In this document: in pieces, positions 13,120-25,170 of the stretch
How positions within the stretch are numbered: the first letter of the stretch is position 1
Layout of the letters: every line of letters starts with the position of its first letter
Assembly: GCA_920105625.2 (NCBI GenBank)
Contig: OV050032.1
Location: 93,914,542 to 93,978,541 of the forward strand
Source: Clusia tigrina
Lineage: Eukaryota > Arthropoda > Insecta > Diptera > Clusiidae
Direction of reading: 5' to 3'
DNA length: 64,000 nucleotides
Made by a program: the position numbers and the translations under genes
Notes under the pieces: model-generated
What the model saw: only the letters and a program-made list of their open reading frames with translations
Told to the model about the DNA's origin: nothing
Database searches by the model: none

Positions 13120-15430
13120 TTACAAGCATTTGTATGTTGCAATCTTTGATAGGTGTAGGACGTACCGTAAAGAAGTTAGGGGCGTTTGAAGTTTTATCAG
13201 TGTTTGATTTGAGACTCTAGGGTAGCATAGCTTTGAGCGATAACTTAAATTGACAAGATGCTCGAGTACTTCATTGTTACAAAATTTCAAGGTTTTATGA
13301 CGCTCCAGTAAAAAGATACAAGCATTTGTATGTTGCAAACTTTGATAGGTGTAGGACGTACCGTATAGAAGTTAGGGCCATTTGAAGTTTTATCAGTGTT
13401 TGATTTGGGACTCAAGAGTAGCATAGCTTTGAGCGATGGCTTAAGTTGACAAGAGCTCGGGTACTTTATTGTTACAAAATTTCAAGGTTTTATGACGCTC
13501 CAGTAAAAAGTTACAAGCATTTGTATGTTGCAAACTTTGATAGGTGTAGGACGTACCGTAAAGAAGTTAGGGGCGTTTGAAGTTTTATCAGTGTTTGATT
13601 TGGGACTCAAGGCTAGCATAGCTTTGAGCGATAACTTAAATTGACAAGATGCTCGAGTACTTTATTGTTACAAAATTTCAAGGTTTTATGACGCTCCAGT
13701 AAAAAGTTACAAGCATTTGTATGTTGCAAACTTTGATAGGTGTAGGACGTACCGTATAGAAGTTAGAGCCACTTGAAGTTTTATCAGTGTTTGATTTGGG
13801 ACTCTAGGGTAGCATAGCTTTGAGCGATGGCTTAAATTGACAAGAGGCTCGAGTACTTTATTGTTACAAAATTTCAAGGTTTTATGACGCTCCAGTAAAA
13901 AGATTCAAGCATTTGTATGTTGCAAACTTTGATAGGTGTAGGACGTTCCGTATAGAAGTTAGAGCCATTTGAAGTTTTATCAGTGTTTGATTTGGGACTC
14001 AAGGGTAGCATGGCTTTGAGCGATGGCTTAAATTGACAAGAGGCTCGAGTACTTTATTGTTACAAATTTCAAGGTTTTATGACGCTCCAGTAAAAAGATA
14101 CAAGCATTTGTATGTTGCAAACTTTGATAGGTGTAGGACGTACCGTACAGAAGTTAGGGCCATTTGAAGTTTTATCAGTGTTTGATTTGGGAATCAAGGG
14201 TAGCATAGCTTTGAGCGATGGCTTAAGTTGCCAAGAGGCTCGGGTACTTTATTGTTACAAAATTTCAAGGTTTATGACGCTCCAGTGAAAAGTTACTGGC
14301 GTTTGTATGTTGCAAACTTTGAAAGGTGTAGGACGTACCGTATAGAAGTTAGGGCCATTTGAAGTTTTATCAGTGTTTGATTTGGGACTCAAGGGTAGCA
14401 TAGCTTTGAGCGATGGCTTAAATTGACAAGAGGCTCGAGTACTTTATTGTTACAAAATTTCAAGGTTTTATGACGCTCCAGTAAAAAGATACAAGCATTT
14501 GTATGTTGCAAACTTTGATAGGTGTAGGACGTTCCGTATAGAAGTTGGAGCCATTTGAAGTTTTATCAGTGTTTGATTTGGGACTCAAGGGTAGCATAGC
14601 TTTGAGCGATGGCTTAAATTGACAAGAGGCTCGAGTACTTTATTGTTACAAATTTCAAGGTTTTATGACGCTCCAGTAAAAAGATACAAGCATTTGTATG
14701 TTGCAAACTTTGATAGGTGTAGGACGTACCGTATAGAAGTTAGGGCCATTTGAAGTTTTATCAGTGTTTCATTTGGGAATCAAGGGTAGCATAGCTTTGA
14801 GCGATGGCTTAAGTTACCAAGAGGCTCGGGTACTTTATTGTTACAAAATTTCAAGGTTTATGACGCTCCAGTAAAAAGTTACAGGCGTTTGTATGTTGCA
14901 AACTTTGATAGGTGTAGGACGTACCGTATAGAAGTTAGGGCCATTTGAAGTTTTATCAGTGTTTGATTTGGGACTCAAGGGTAGCATAGCTTTGAGCGAT
15001 AGCTTAAATTGACAAGATGCTCGAGTACTTTATTGTTACAAAATTTCAAGGTTTTATGACGCTCCAGTAAAAAGTTACAAGCATTTGTATGTTGCAAACT
15101 TTGATAGGTGTAGGACGTACCGTATAGAAGTTAGAGCCATTTGAAGTTTTATCAGTGTTTGATTTGGGACTCAAGGGTAGCATAGCTTTGAGCGATGGCT
15201 TAAATTGGCAAGAGGCTCGAGTACTTTATTGTTACAAGTTTCAAGGTTTTATGACGCTCCAGTAAAAAGATACAAGCATTTGTATGTTGCAAACTTTGAT
15301 AGGTACAGGACGTTCCGTATAGAAGTTAGAGCCATTTGAAGTTTTATCAGTGTTTGATTTGGGACTCAAGGGTAGCAAAGCTTTGAGCGATGGCTTAAAT
15401 TGACAAGAGGCTCGAGTACTTTATTGTTAC
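13120..15430 (+). repeat. Segment duplicated at 18008-20318 (offset 4888 bp, 25 monomers)
   Basis: Four independent private markers share the offset of 4888 bp: gccacttg (13768/18656), gattcaagc (13903/18791 at its attc), tccagtgaaa (14281/19169) and gtagcaaag (15372/20260). The left part also matches 10187-11300 at an offset of 2933 bp (15 x 196 minus 7). The similarity stops near 15431, where this copy continues with the gaagc/ctccagtac monomer and the partner continues with a gaatcaagg monomer. Confidence 0.8.
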
Positions 15431-18007
15431 AAATTTCAAGGTTTTATGACGCTCCAGTAAAAAGATACAAGCATTTGTATGTTGCAAACTTTGATAGGTG
15501 TAGGACGTACCGTATAGAAGTTAGGGCCATTTGAAGCTTTATCAGTGTTTGATTTGGGACTCTAGGGAAGCATAGCTTTGAGCGATGGCTTAAATTGACA
15601 AGAGGCTCCAGTACTTTATTGTTACAAAATTTCAAGGTTTTATGACGCTCCAGTAAAAAGTTACAAGCATTTGTATGTTGCAAACTTTGATAGGTGTAGG
15701 ACGTACCGTAAAGAAGTTAGGGGCGTTTGAAGTTTTATCAGTGTTTGATTTGGGACTCAAGGGTAGCATAGCTTTGAGCGATAGCTTAAATTGACAAGAT
15801 GCTCGAGTACTTTATTGTTACCAAATTTCAAGGTTTTACGACGCTCCAGTAAAAAGTTACAAGCATTTGTATGTTGCAAACTTTGATAGGTGTAGGACGT
15901 ACCATATAGAAGTTAGAGCCATTTGAAGTTTTATCAGTGTTTGATTTGGGACTCAAGGGTAGCATAGCTTTGAGCGATGGCTTAAATTGGCAAGAGGCTC
16001 GAGTATTTTATTGTTACAAGTTTCAAGGTTTTATGACGCTCCAGTAAAAAGATACAAGCATTTGTATGTTGCAAACTTTGATAGGTGTAGGACGTTCCGT
16101 ATAGAAGTTAGAGCCATTTGAAGTTTTATCAGTGTTTGATTTGGGACTCAAGGGTAGCAAAGCTTTGAGCGATGGCTTAAATTGACAAGAGGCTCGAGTA
16201 CTTTATTGTTACAAATTTCAAGGTTTTATGACGCTCCAGTAAAAAGATACAAGCATTTGTATGTTGCAAACTTTGATAGGTGTAGGACGTACCGTATAGA
16301 AGTTAGGGCCATTTGAAGTTTTATCAGTGTTTGATTTGGGAATCAAGGGTAGCATAGCTTTGAGCGATGGCTTAAGTTGCCAAGAGGCTCGGGTACTTTA
16401 TTGTTACAAAATTTCAAGGTTTATGACTCTCCAGTAAAAAGTTACAGGCGTTTGTATGTTGCAAACTTTGATAGGTGTAGGACGTACCGTATAGAAGTTA
16501 GGGCCATTTGAAGTTTTATCAGTGTTTGATTTGGGACTCAAGGGTAGCATAGCTTTGAGCGATGGCTTAAATTGACAAGAGGCTCGAGTACTTTATTGTT
16601 ACAAAATTTCAAGGTTTTATGACGCTCCAGTAAAAAGTTACAAGCATTTGTATGTTGCAAACTTTGATAGGTGTAGGACGTACCGTATAGAAGTTAGAGC
16701 CATTTGAAGTTTTATCCGTGTTTTATTTGGGACTCAAAGGTAGCATAGCTTTGAGCGATAACTTAAATTGACAAGATGCTCGAGTACTTTATTGTTACAA
16801 AATTTCAAGGTTTTATGACGCTCCAGTAAAAAGTTACAAGCATTTGTATGTTGCAAACCTTGATAGGTGTAGGACGTACCGTAAATAAGTTAGGGGCGTT
16901 TGAAGTTTTATTAGTGTTTGATTTGGGACTCTAGGGTAGCATAGCTTTGAGCGATAACTTAAATTGACAAGATGCTCGAGTACTTCATTGTTACAAAATT
17001 TCAAGGTTTTATGACGCTCCAGTAAAAAGATACAAGCATTTGTATGTTGCAAACTTTGATAGGTGTAGGACGTACCGTATAGAAGTTAGGGCCATTTGAA
17101 GCTTTATCAGTGTTTGATTTGGGACTCTAGGGAAGCATAGCTTTGAGCGATGGCTTAAATTGACAAGAGGCTCCAGTACTTTATTGTTACAAAATTTCAA
17201 GGTTTTATGACGCTCCAGTAAAAAGTTACAAGCATTTGTATGTTGCAAACTTTGATAGGTGTAGGACGTACCGTAAAGAAGTTAGGGGCGTTTGAAGTTT
17301 TATCAGTGTTTGATTTGGGACTCAAGGGTAGCATAGCTTTGAGCGATGGCTTAAATTGACAAGAGGCTCGAGTACTTTATTGTTACAAAATTTCAAGGTT
17401 TTATGACGCTCCAGTAAAAAGATACAAGCATTTGTATGTTGCAAACTTTGATAGGTGTAGGACGTTCCGTATAGAAGTTAGAGCCATTTGAAGTTTGATC
17501 AGTGTTTGATTTGGGACTCAAGGGTAGCATAGCTTTGAGCGATGGCTTAAGTTGCCAAGAGGCTCGGGTACTTTATTGTTACAAAATTTCAAGGTTTATG
17601 ACGCTCCAGTAAAAAGTTACAGGCGTTTGTATGTTGCAAAATTTGATAGGTGTAGGACGTACCGTATAGAAGTTAGGGCCATTTGAAGTTTTATCAGTGT
17701 TTGATTTGGGACTCAAGGGTAGCATAGCTTTGAGCGATAGCTTAAATTGACAAGATGCTCGAGTACTTTATTGTTACAAAATTTCAAGGTTTTATGACGC
17801 TCCAGTAAAAAGTTACAAGCATTTGTATGTTGCAAACTTTGATAGGTGTAGGACGTACCGTATAGAAGTTAGAGCCATTTGAAGTTTTATCAGTGTTTGA
17901 TTTGGGACTCAAGGGTAGCATAGCTTTGAGCGATGGCTTAAATTGGCAAGAGGCTCGAGTACTTTATTGTTACAAGTTTCAAGGTTTTATGACGCTCCAG
18001 TAAAAAG
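15431..18007 (+). repeat. Rearranged 14/15-mer segment with short re-duplications
   Basis: The gtagcaaag marker of 15372 recurs at 16154, 782 bp away (4 x 196 minus 2). The gaagc/ctccagtac monomer at 15444-15683 recurs at 17009-17248, 1565 bp away (8 x 196 minus 3). These are in-phase duplications inside a larger duplicated frame. No gene is visible. Confidence 0.7.
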
Positions 18008-20318
18008 ATACAAGCATTTGTATGTTGCAATCTTTGATAGGTGTAGGACGTACCGTAAAGAAGTAAGGGGCGTTTGAAGTTTTATCAGTGTTTGATTTGA
18101 GACTCTAGGGTAGCATAGCTTTGAGCGATAACTTAAATTGACAAGATGCTCGAGTACTTCATTGTTACAAAATTTCAAGGTTTTATGACGCTCCAGTAAA
18201 AAGATACAAGCATTTGTATGTTGCAAACTTTGATAGGTGTAGGACGTACCGTATAGAAGTTAGGGCCATTTGAAGTTTTATCAGTGTTTGATTTGGGACT
18301 CAAGAGTAGCATAGCTTTGAGCGATGGCTTAAGTTGACAAGAGCTCGGGTACTTTATTGTTACAAAATTTCAAGGTTTTATGACGCTCCAGTAAAAAGTT
18401 ACAAGCATTTGTATGTTGCAAACTTTGATAGGTGTAGGACGTACCGTAAAGAAGGTAGGGGCGTTTGAAGTTTTATCAGTGTTTGATTTGGGACTCAAGG
18501 CTAGCATAGCTTTGAGCGATAACTTAAATTGACAAGATGCTCGAGTACTTTATTGTTACAAAATTTCAAGGTTTTATGACGCTCCAGTAAAAAGTTACAA
18601 GCATTTGTATGTTGCAAACTTTGATAGGTGTAGGACGTACCGTATAGAAGTTAGAGCCACTTGAAGTTTTATCAGTGTTTGATTTGGGACTCAAGGGTAG
18701 CATAGCTTTGAGCGATGGCTTAAATTGACAAGAGGCTCGAGTACTTTATTGTTACAAAATTTCAAGGTTTTATGACGCTCCAGTAAAAAGATTCAAGCAT
18801 TTGTATGTTGCAAACTTTGATAGGTGTAGGACGTTCCGTATAGAAGTTAGAGCCATTTGAAGTTTTATCAGTGTTTGATTTGGGACTCAAGGGTAGCATA
18901 GCTTTGAGCGATGGCTTAAATTGGCAAGAGGCTCGAGTACTTTATTGTTACAAATTTCAAGGTTTTATGACGCTCCAGTAAAAAGATACAAGCATTTGTA
19001 TGTTGCAAACTTTGATAGGTGTAGGACGTACCGTATAGAAGTTAGGGCCATTTGAAGTTTTATCAGTGTTTGATTTGCGAATCAAGGGTAGCATAGCTTT
19101 GAGCGATGGCTTAAGTTGCCAAGAGGCTCGGGTACTTTATTGTTACAAAATTTCAAGGTTTATGACGCTCCAGTGAAAAGTTACAGGCGTTTGTATGTTG
19201 CAAACTTTGATAGATGTAGGACGTACCGTATAGAAGTTAGGGCCATTTGAAGTTTTATCAGTGTTTGATTTGGGACTCAAGGGTAGCATAGCTTTGAGCG
19301 ATGGCTTAAATTGACAAGAGGCTCGAGTACTTTATTGTTACAAAATTTCAAGGTTTTATGACGCTCCAGTAAAAAGATACAAGCATTTGTATGTTGCAAA
19401 CTTTGATAGGTGTAGGACGTTCCGTATAGAAGTTAGAGCCATTTGAAGTTTTATCAGTGTTTGATTTGGGACTCAAGGGTAGCATAGCTTTGAGCGATGG
19501 CTTAAATTGACAAGAGGCTCGAGTACTTTATTGTTACAAATTTCAAGGTTTTATGACGCTCCAGTAAAAAGATACAAGCATTTGTATGTTGCAAACTTTG
19601 ATAGGTGTAGGACGTACCGTATAGAAGTTAGGGCCATTTGAAGTTTTATCAGTGTTTGATTTGGCACTCTAGGGTAGCATAGCTTTGAGCGATGGCTTAA
19701 GTTGCCAAGAGGCTCGGGTACTTTATTGTTACAAAATTTCAAGGTTTATGACGCTCCAGTAAAAAGTTACAGGCGTTTGTATGTTGCAAACTTTGATAGG
19801 TGTAGGACGTACCGTATAGAAGTTAGGGCCATTTGAAGATTTATCAGTGTTTGATTTGGGACTCAAGGGTAGCATAGCTTTGAGCGATAGCTTAAATTGA
19901 CAAGATGCTCGAGTACTTTATTGTTACAAAATTTCAACGTTTTATGACGCTCCAGTAAAAAGTTACAAGCATTTGTATGTTGCAAACTTTGATAGGTGTA
20001 GGACGTACCGTATAGAAGTTAGAGCCATTTGAAGTTTTATCAGTGTTTGATTTGGGACTCAAGGGTAGCATAGCTTTGAGCGATGGCTTAAATTGGCAAG
20101 TGGCTCGAGTACTTTATTGTTACAAGTTTCAAGGTTTTATGACGCTCCAGTAAAAAGATACAAGCATTTGTATGTTGCAAACTTTGATAGGTATAGGACG
20201 TTCCGTATAGAAGTTAGAGCCATTTGAAGTTTTATCAGTGTTTGATTTGGGACTCAAGGGTAGCAAAGCTTTGAGCGATGGCTTAAATTGACAAGAGGCT
20301 CGAGTACTTTATTGTTAC
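18008..20318 (+). repeat. Second copy of the 13.1-15.4 kb segment
   Basis: This matches 13120-15430 at a constant offset of 4888 bp, including the rare tccagtgaaa and gccacttg changes. Differences seen by eye include ctcaaggg for ctctaggg near 18690, gcatagc for gcatggc near 18897, and gtatagg for gtacagg at 20191. Confidence 0.8.
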
Positions 20319-22140
20319 AAATTTCAAGGTTTTATGACGCTCCAGTAAAAAGATACAAGCATTTGTATGTTGCAAACTTTGATAGGTGTAGGACGTACCG
20401 TATAGAAGTTAGGGCCATTTGAAGTTTTATCAGTGTTTGATTTGGGAATCAAGGGTAGCATAGCTTTGAGCGATAGCTTAAGTTGCCAAGAGGCTCGGGT
20501 ACTTTATTGTTACAAAATTTCAAGGTTTATGACGCTCCAGTAAAAAGTTACAGGCGTTTGTATGTTTCAAACTTTGATAGGTGTAGGACGTACCGTATAG
20601 AAGTTAGGGCCATTTGAAGATTTATCAGTGTTTGATTTGGGACTCAAGGGTAGCATAGCTTTGAGCGATGGCTTAAATTGACAAGAGGCTCGAGTACTTT
20701 ATTGTTACAAAATTTCAAGGTTTTATGACGCTCCAGTAAAAAGATACAAGCATTTGTATGTTGCAAACTTTGATAGGTGTAGGACGTACCGTATAGAAGT
20801 TAGGGCCATTTGAAGTTTTATCAGTGTTTGATTTGGGACTCAATGGTAGCATAGCTTTGAGCGATATCTTAAATTGACAAGATGCTCGAGTACTTTATTG
20901 TTACAAAATTTCAAGGTTTTATGACGCTCCAGTAAAAAGTTACAAGCATTTGTATGTTGCAATCTTTGATAGGTGTAGGACGTACCGTAAAGAAGTTAGG
21001 GGCGTTTGAAGTTTTATCAGTGTTTGATTTGAGACTCTAGGGTAGCATAGCTTTGAGCGATAACTTAAATTGACAAGATGCTCGAGTACTTCATTGTTAC
21101 AAAATTTCAAGGTTTTATGACGCTCCAGTAAAAAGATACAAGCATTTGTATGTTGCAAACTTTGATAGGTGTAGGACGTACCGTATAGAAGTTAGGGCCA
21201 TTTGAAATTGTATCAGTGTTTGATTTGGGACTCAAGAGTAGCATAGCTTTGAGCGATGGCTTAAGTTGACAAGAGGCTCGGGTACTTTATTGTTACAAAA
21301 TTTCAAGGTTTTATGACGCTCCAGTAAAAAGTTACAAGCATTTGTATGTTGCAAACTTTGATAGGTGTAGGACGTACCGTAAAGAAGTTAGGGGCGTTTG
21401 AAGTTTTATCAGTGTTTGATTTGGGACTCAAGGGTAGCATAGCTTTGAGCGATAGCTTAAATTGACAAGATGCTCGAGTACTTTATTGTTACAAAATTTC
21501 AAGGTTTTATGACGCTCCAGTAAAAAGTTACAAGCATTTGTATGTTGCAAACTTTGATAGGTGTAGGACGTACCGTATAGAAGTTAGAGCCATTTGAAGT
21601 TTTATCAGTGTTTTATTTGGGACTCAATGGTAGCATAGCTTTGAGCGATAACTTAAATTGACAAGATGCTCGAGTACTTTATTGTTACAAAATTTCAAGG
21701 TTTTATGACGCTCCAGTAAAAAGTTACAAGCATTTGTATGTTGCAAACCTTGATAGGTGTAGGACGTACCGTAAATAAGTTAGGGGCGTTTGAAGTTTTA
21801 TCAGTGTTTGATTTGGGACTCTAGGGTAGCATAGCTTTGAGCGATAACTTAAATTGACAAGATGCTCGAGTACTTCATTGTTACAAAATTTCAAGGTTTT
21901 ATGACGCTCCAGTAAAAAGACACAAGCATTTGTATGTTGCAAACTTTGATAGGTGTAGGACGTACCGTATAGAAGTTAGGGCCATTTGAAGTTTTATCAG
22001 TGTTTGATTTGGGACTCAAGAGTAGCATAGCTTTGAGCGATGGCTTAAGTTGACAAGAGGCTCGGGTACTTTATTGCTACAAAATTTCAAGGTTTTATGA
22101 CGCTCCAGTAAAAAGTTACAAGCATTTGTATGTTGAAAAC
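20319..22140 (+). repeat. Segment partly duplicated at 25.2-26.4 kb (offset 5091 bp)
   Basis: The marker gtagcaaag at 20260 recurs at 25351, and the aatctttg/cttcatt monomer ending at 21158 recurs ending at 26249, both 5091 bp apart (26 x 196 minus 5). Further right the offset drops to 4307 bp (tttaataag at 22141 and 26448). Four monomers present here, roughly 21.3-22.1 kb, are therefore missing from the second copy. Confidence 0.8.
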
Positions 22141-22922
22141 TTTAATAAGTGTAGGGCGTACCGTAAAGAAGTTACAGCCATTTGAAGTTTTATCAGTGTT
22201 TGATTTGGGACTCAAGGGTAGCATAGCTTTGAGCGATGGCTTAAATTGACAAGAGGCTCGAGTACTTTATTGTTACAAATTTCAAGGTTTTATGACGCTC
22301 CAGTAAAAAGATACAAGCATTTGTATGTTGCAAACTTTGATAGGTGTAGGACGTACCGTATAGAAGTTAGGGCCATTTTAAGTTTTATCAGTGTTTGATT
22401 TGGGACTCAATGGTAGCTTAGCTTTGAGCGTTAACTTAAATTGGCAAGATGCTCGAGTACTTTATTGTTACAAAATTTCAAGGTTTTATGACGCTCCAGT
22501 AAAAAGTTACAAGCATTTGTATGTTGCAAACTTTAATAAGTGTAGGGCGTACCGTAAAGAAGTTACAGCCATTTGAAGTTTTATCAGTGTTTGATTTGGG
22601 ACTCAAGGGTAGCATAGCTTTGAGCGATGGCTTAAATTGACAAGAGGCTCGAGTACTTTATTGTTACAAATTTCAAGGTTTTATGACGCTCCAGTAAAAA
22701 GATACAAGCATTTGTATGTTGCAAACTTTGATAGGTGTAGGACGTACCGTATAGAAGTTAGGGCCATTTTAAGTTTTATCAGTGTTTGATTTGGGACTCA
22801 AGCGTAGCATAGCTTTAATCGATGGCTTAAGTTGACAAGAGGCTCGGGTACTTTATTGTTACAAAATTTCAAGGTTTTATGACGCTCCAGTAAAAAGTTA
22901 CAAGCATTTGTATGTTGCAAAC
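22141..22922 (+). repeat. Two-monomer tandem duplication marked by tttaataag
   Basis: The rare string tttaataag followed by gtagggcg and gaagttacagcc occurs at 22141 and again at 22532, 391 bp apart, with an otherwise similar companion monomer (ttacaaatttc, gatac, attttaag). The monomer between them carries private changes (gtagcttagc, gcgttaac, attggcaag). The related block at 26448 has only one copy, so the dimer duplication is private to this location or was lost from the other. Confidence 0.8.
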
Positions 22923-25170
22923 TTTGATAGGTGTAGGACGTACCGTAAAGAAGTCAGGGCCATTTGAAGTTTTATCAGTGTTTGATTTGGGACTCTAGGG
23001 TAGCATAGCTTTGAGCGATAGCTTAAATTGACAAGATGCTCGAGTACTTTATTGTTACAAAATTTCAAGGTTTTATGACGCTCCAGTAAAAAGTTACAAG
23101 CATTTGTATGTTGCAAACTTTGATAGGTGTAGGACGTACCGTATAGAACTTAGAGCCATTTGAAGTTTTATCAGTGTTTGATTTGGGACTCAAGGGTAGC
23201 ATAGCTTTGAGCGATGGCTTGAATTGACAAGAGGCTCGAGTACTTTATTGTTACAAAATTTCAAGGTTTTATGACGCTCCGGTAAAAAGATACAAGCATT
23301 TGTATGTTGCAAACTTTGATAGGTGTAGGACGTACCGCAAAGAAGTTAGGGGCGTTTGAAGTTTTATCAGTGTTTGATTTGGGACTCTAGGGTAGCATAG
23401 CTTTGAGCGATAACTTAAATTGACAAGATGCTCGAGTACTTCATTGTTACAAAATTTCAAGGTTTTATGACGCTCCAGTAAAAAGATACAAGCATTTGTA
23501 TGTTGCAAACTTTGATAGGTGTAGGACGTACCGTATAGAAGTTAGGGCCATTTGAAGTTTTATCAGTGTTTGATTTGGGAGTCTAGGGTAGCATAGCTTT
23601 GAGCGATAGCTTAAATTGACAAGAGGCTCGAGTACTTTATTGTTACAAAATTTCAAGGTTTTATGACGCTCCAGTAAAAAGTTACAAGCATTTGTATGTT
23701 GCAAACTTTGATAGGTGTAGGACGTACCGTAAAGAAGTTAGGGGCGTTTGAAGTTTTATCAGTGTTTGATTTGGGACTCAAGGGTAGCATAGCTTTGAGC
23801 GATAGCTTAAATTGACAAGATGCTCGAGTACTTTATTGTTAAAAAATTTCAAGGTTTTATGACGCTCCAGTAAAAAGTTACAAGCATTTGTATGTTGCAA
23901 ACTTTGATAGGTGTAGGACGTACCGTAAAGAAGTTAGGGGCGTTTGAAGTTTTATCAGTGTTTGATTTGGGACTCTAGGGTAGCATAGCTTTGAGCGATA
24001 ACATAAATTGACAAGATGCTCGAGTACTTCATTGTTACAAAATTTCAAGGTTTTATGACGCTCCAGTAAAAAGATACAAGCATTTGTATGTTGCAAACTT
24101 TGATAGGTGTAGGACGTACCGTATAGAAGTTAGGGCCATTTGAAGTTTTATCAGTGTTTGATTTGGGACTCAAGGGTAGCATAGCTTTGAGCGATGGCTT
24201 AAGTTGACAAGAGGCTCGGGTACTTTATTGTTACAAAATTTCAAGGTTTTATGACGCTCCAGTAAAAAGTTACAAGCATTTGTATGTTGCAAACTTTGAT
24301 AGGTGTAGGACGTACCGTATAGAAGTTAGGGCCATTTGAAGTTTTATCAGTGTTTGATTTGGGACTCAAGGGTAGCATAGCTTTGAGCGAGGGCTTAAAT
24401 TGACAAGATGCTCGAGTACTTTATTGTTACAAAATTTCAAGGTTTTATGACGCTCCAGTAAAAAGTTACAAGCATTTGTATGTTGAAAACTTTGATAGGT
24501 GTAGGACGTACCGTAAAGAAGTTAGGGCCATTTGAAGTTTTATCAGTATTTGATTTGGGACTCTAGGGTAGCATAGCTTTGAGCGATAGCTTAAATTGAC
24601 AAGATGCTCGAGTACTGTATTGTTACAAAATTTCAAGGTTTTATGACGCTCCAGTAAAAAGTTACAAGCATTTGTATGTTGCAAACTTTGATAGGTGTAG
24701 GACGTACCGTATAGAACTTAGAGCCATTTGAAGTTTTATCAGTGTTTGATTTGGGACTCAAGGGTAGCATAGCTTTGAGCGATGGCTTAAATTGACAAGA
24801 GGCTCGAGTACTTTATTGTTACAAAATTTCAAGGTTTTATGACGCTCCGGAAAAAAGATACAAGCATTTGTATGTTGCAAAGTTTGATAGGTGTAGGACG
24901 TACCGCAAAGAAGTTAGGGGCGTTTGAAGTTTTATCAGTGTTTGATTTGGGACTCTAGGGTAGCATAGCTTTGAGCGATAACTTAAATTGACAAGATGCT
25001 CGAGTACTTCATTGTTACAAAATTTCAAGGTTTTATGACGCTCCAGTAAAAAGATACAAGCATTTGTATGTTGCAAACTTTGAAAGGTGTAGGACGTACC
25101 GTATAGAAGTTAGGGCCATTTGAAGTTTTATCAGTGTTTGATTTGGGACTCTAGAATAGCATAGTTTTGA
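22898..25170 (+). repeat. Large segment duplicated at 27010-29282 (offset 4112 bp), copy 1
   Basis: Markers at a constant offset of 4112 bp (21 x 196 minus 4) include gaagtcagggcc, ctccggtaaaaag, cataaattg with cttcatt, gttgaaaac, cagtatttg, tactgtattg, and ctctagaatagc at the right end. Beyond the ctctagaatagc monomer the two copies diverge. In the second copy one extra monomer (gccatttaaag, near 26.88 kb) precedes the matching block. Confidence 0.85.
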
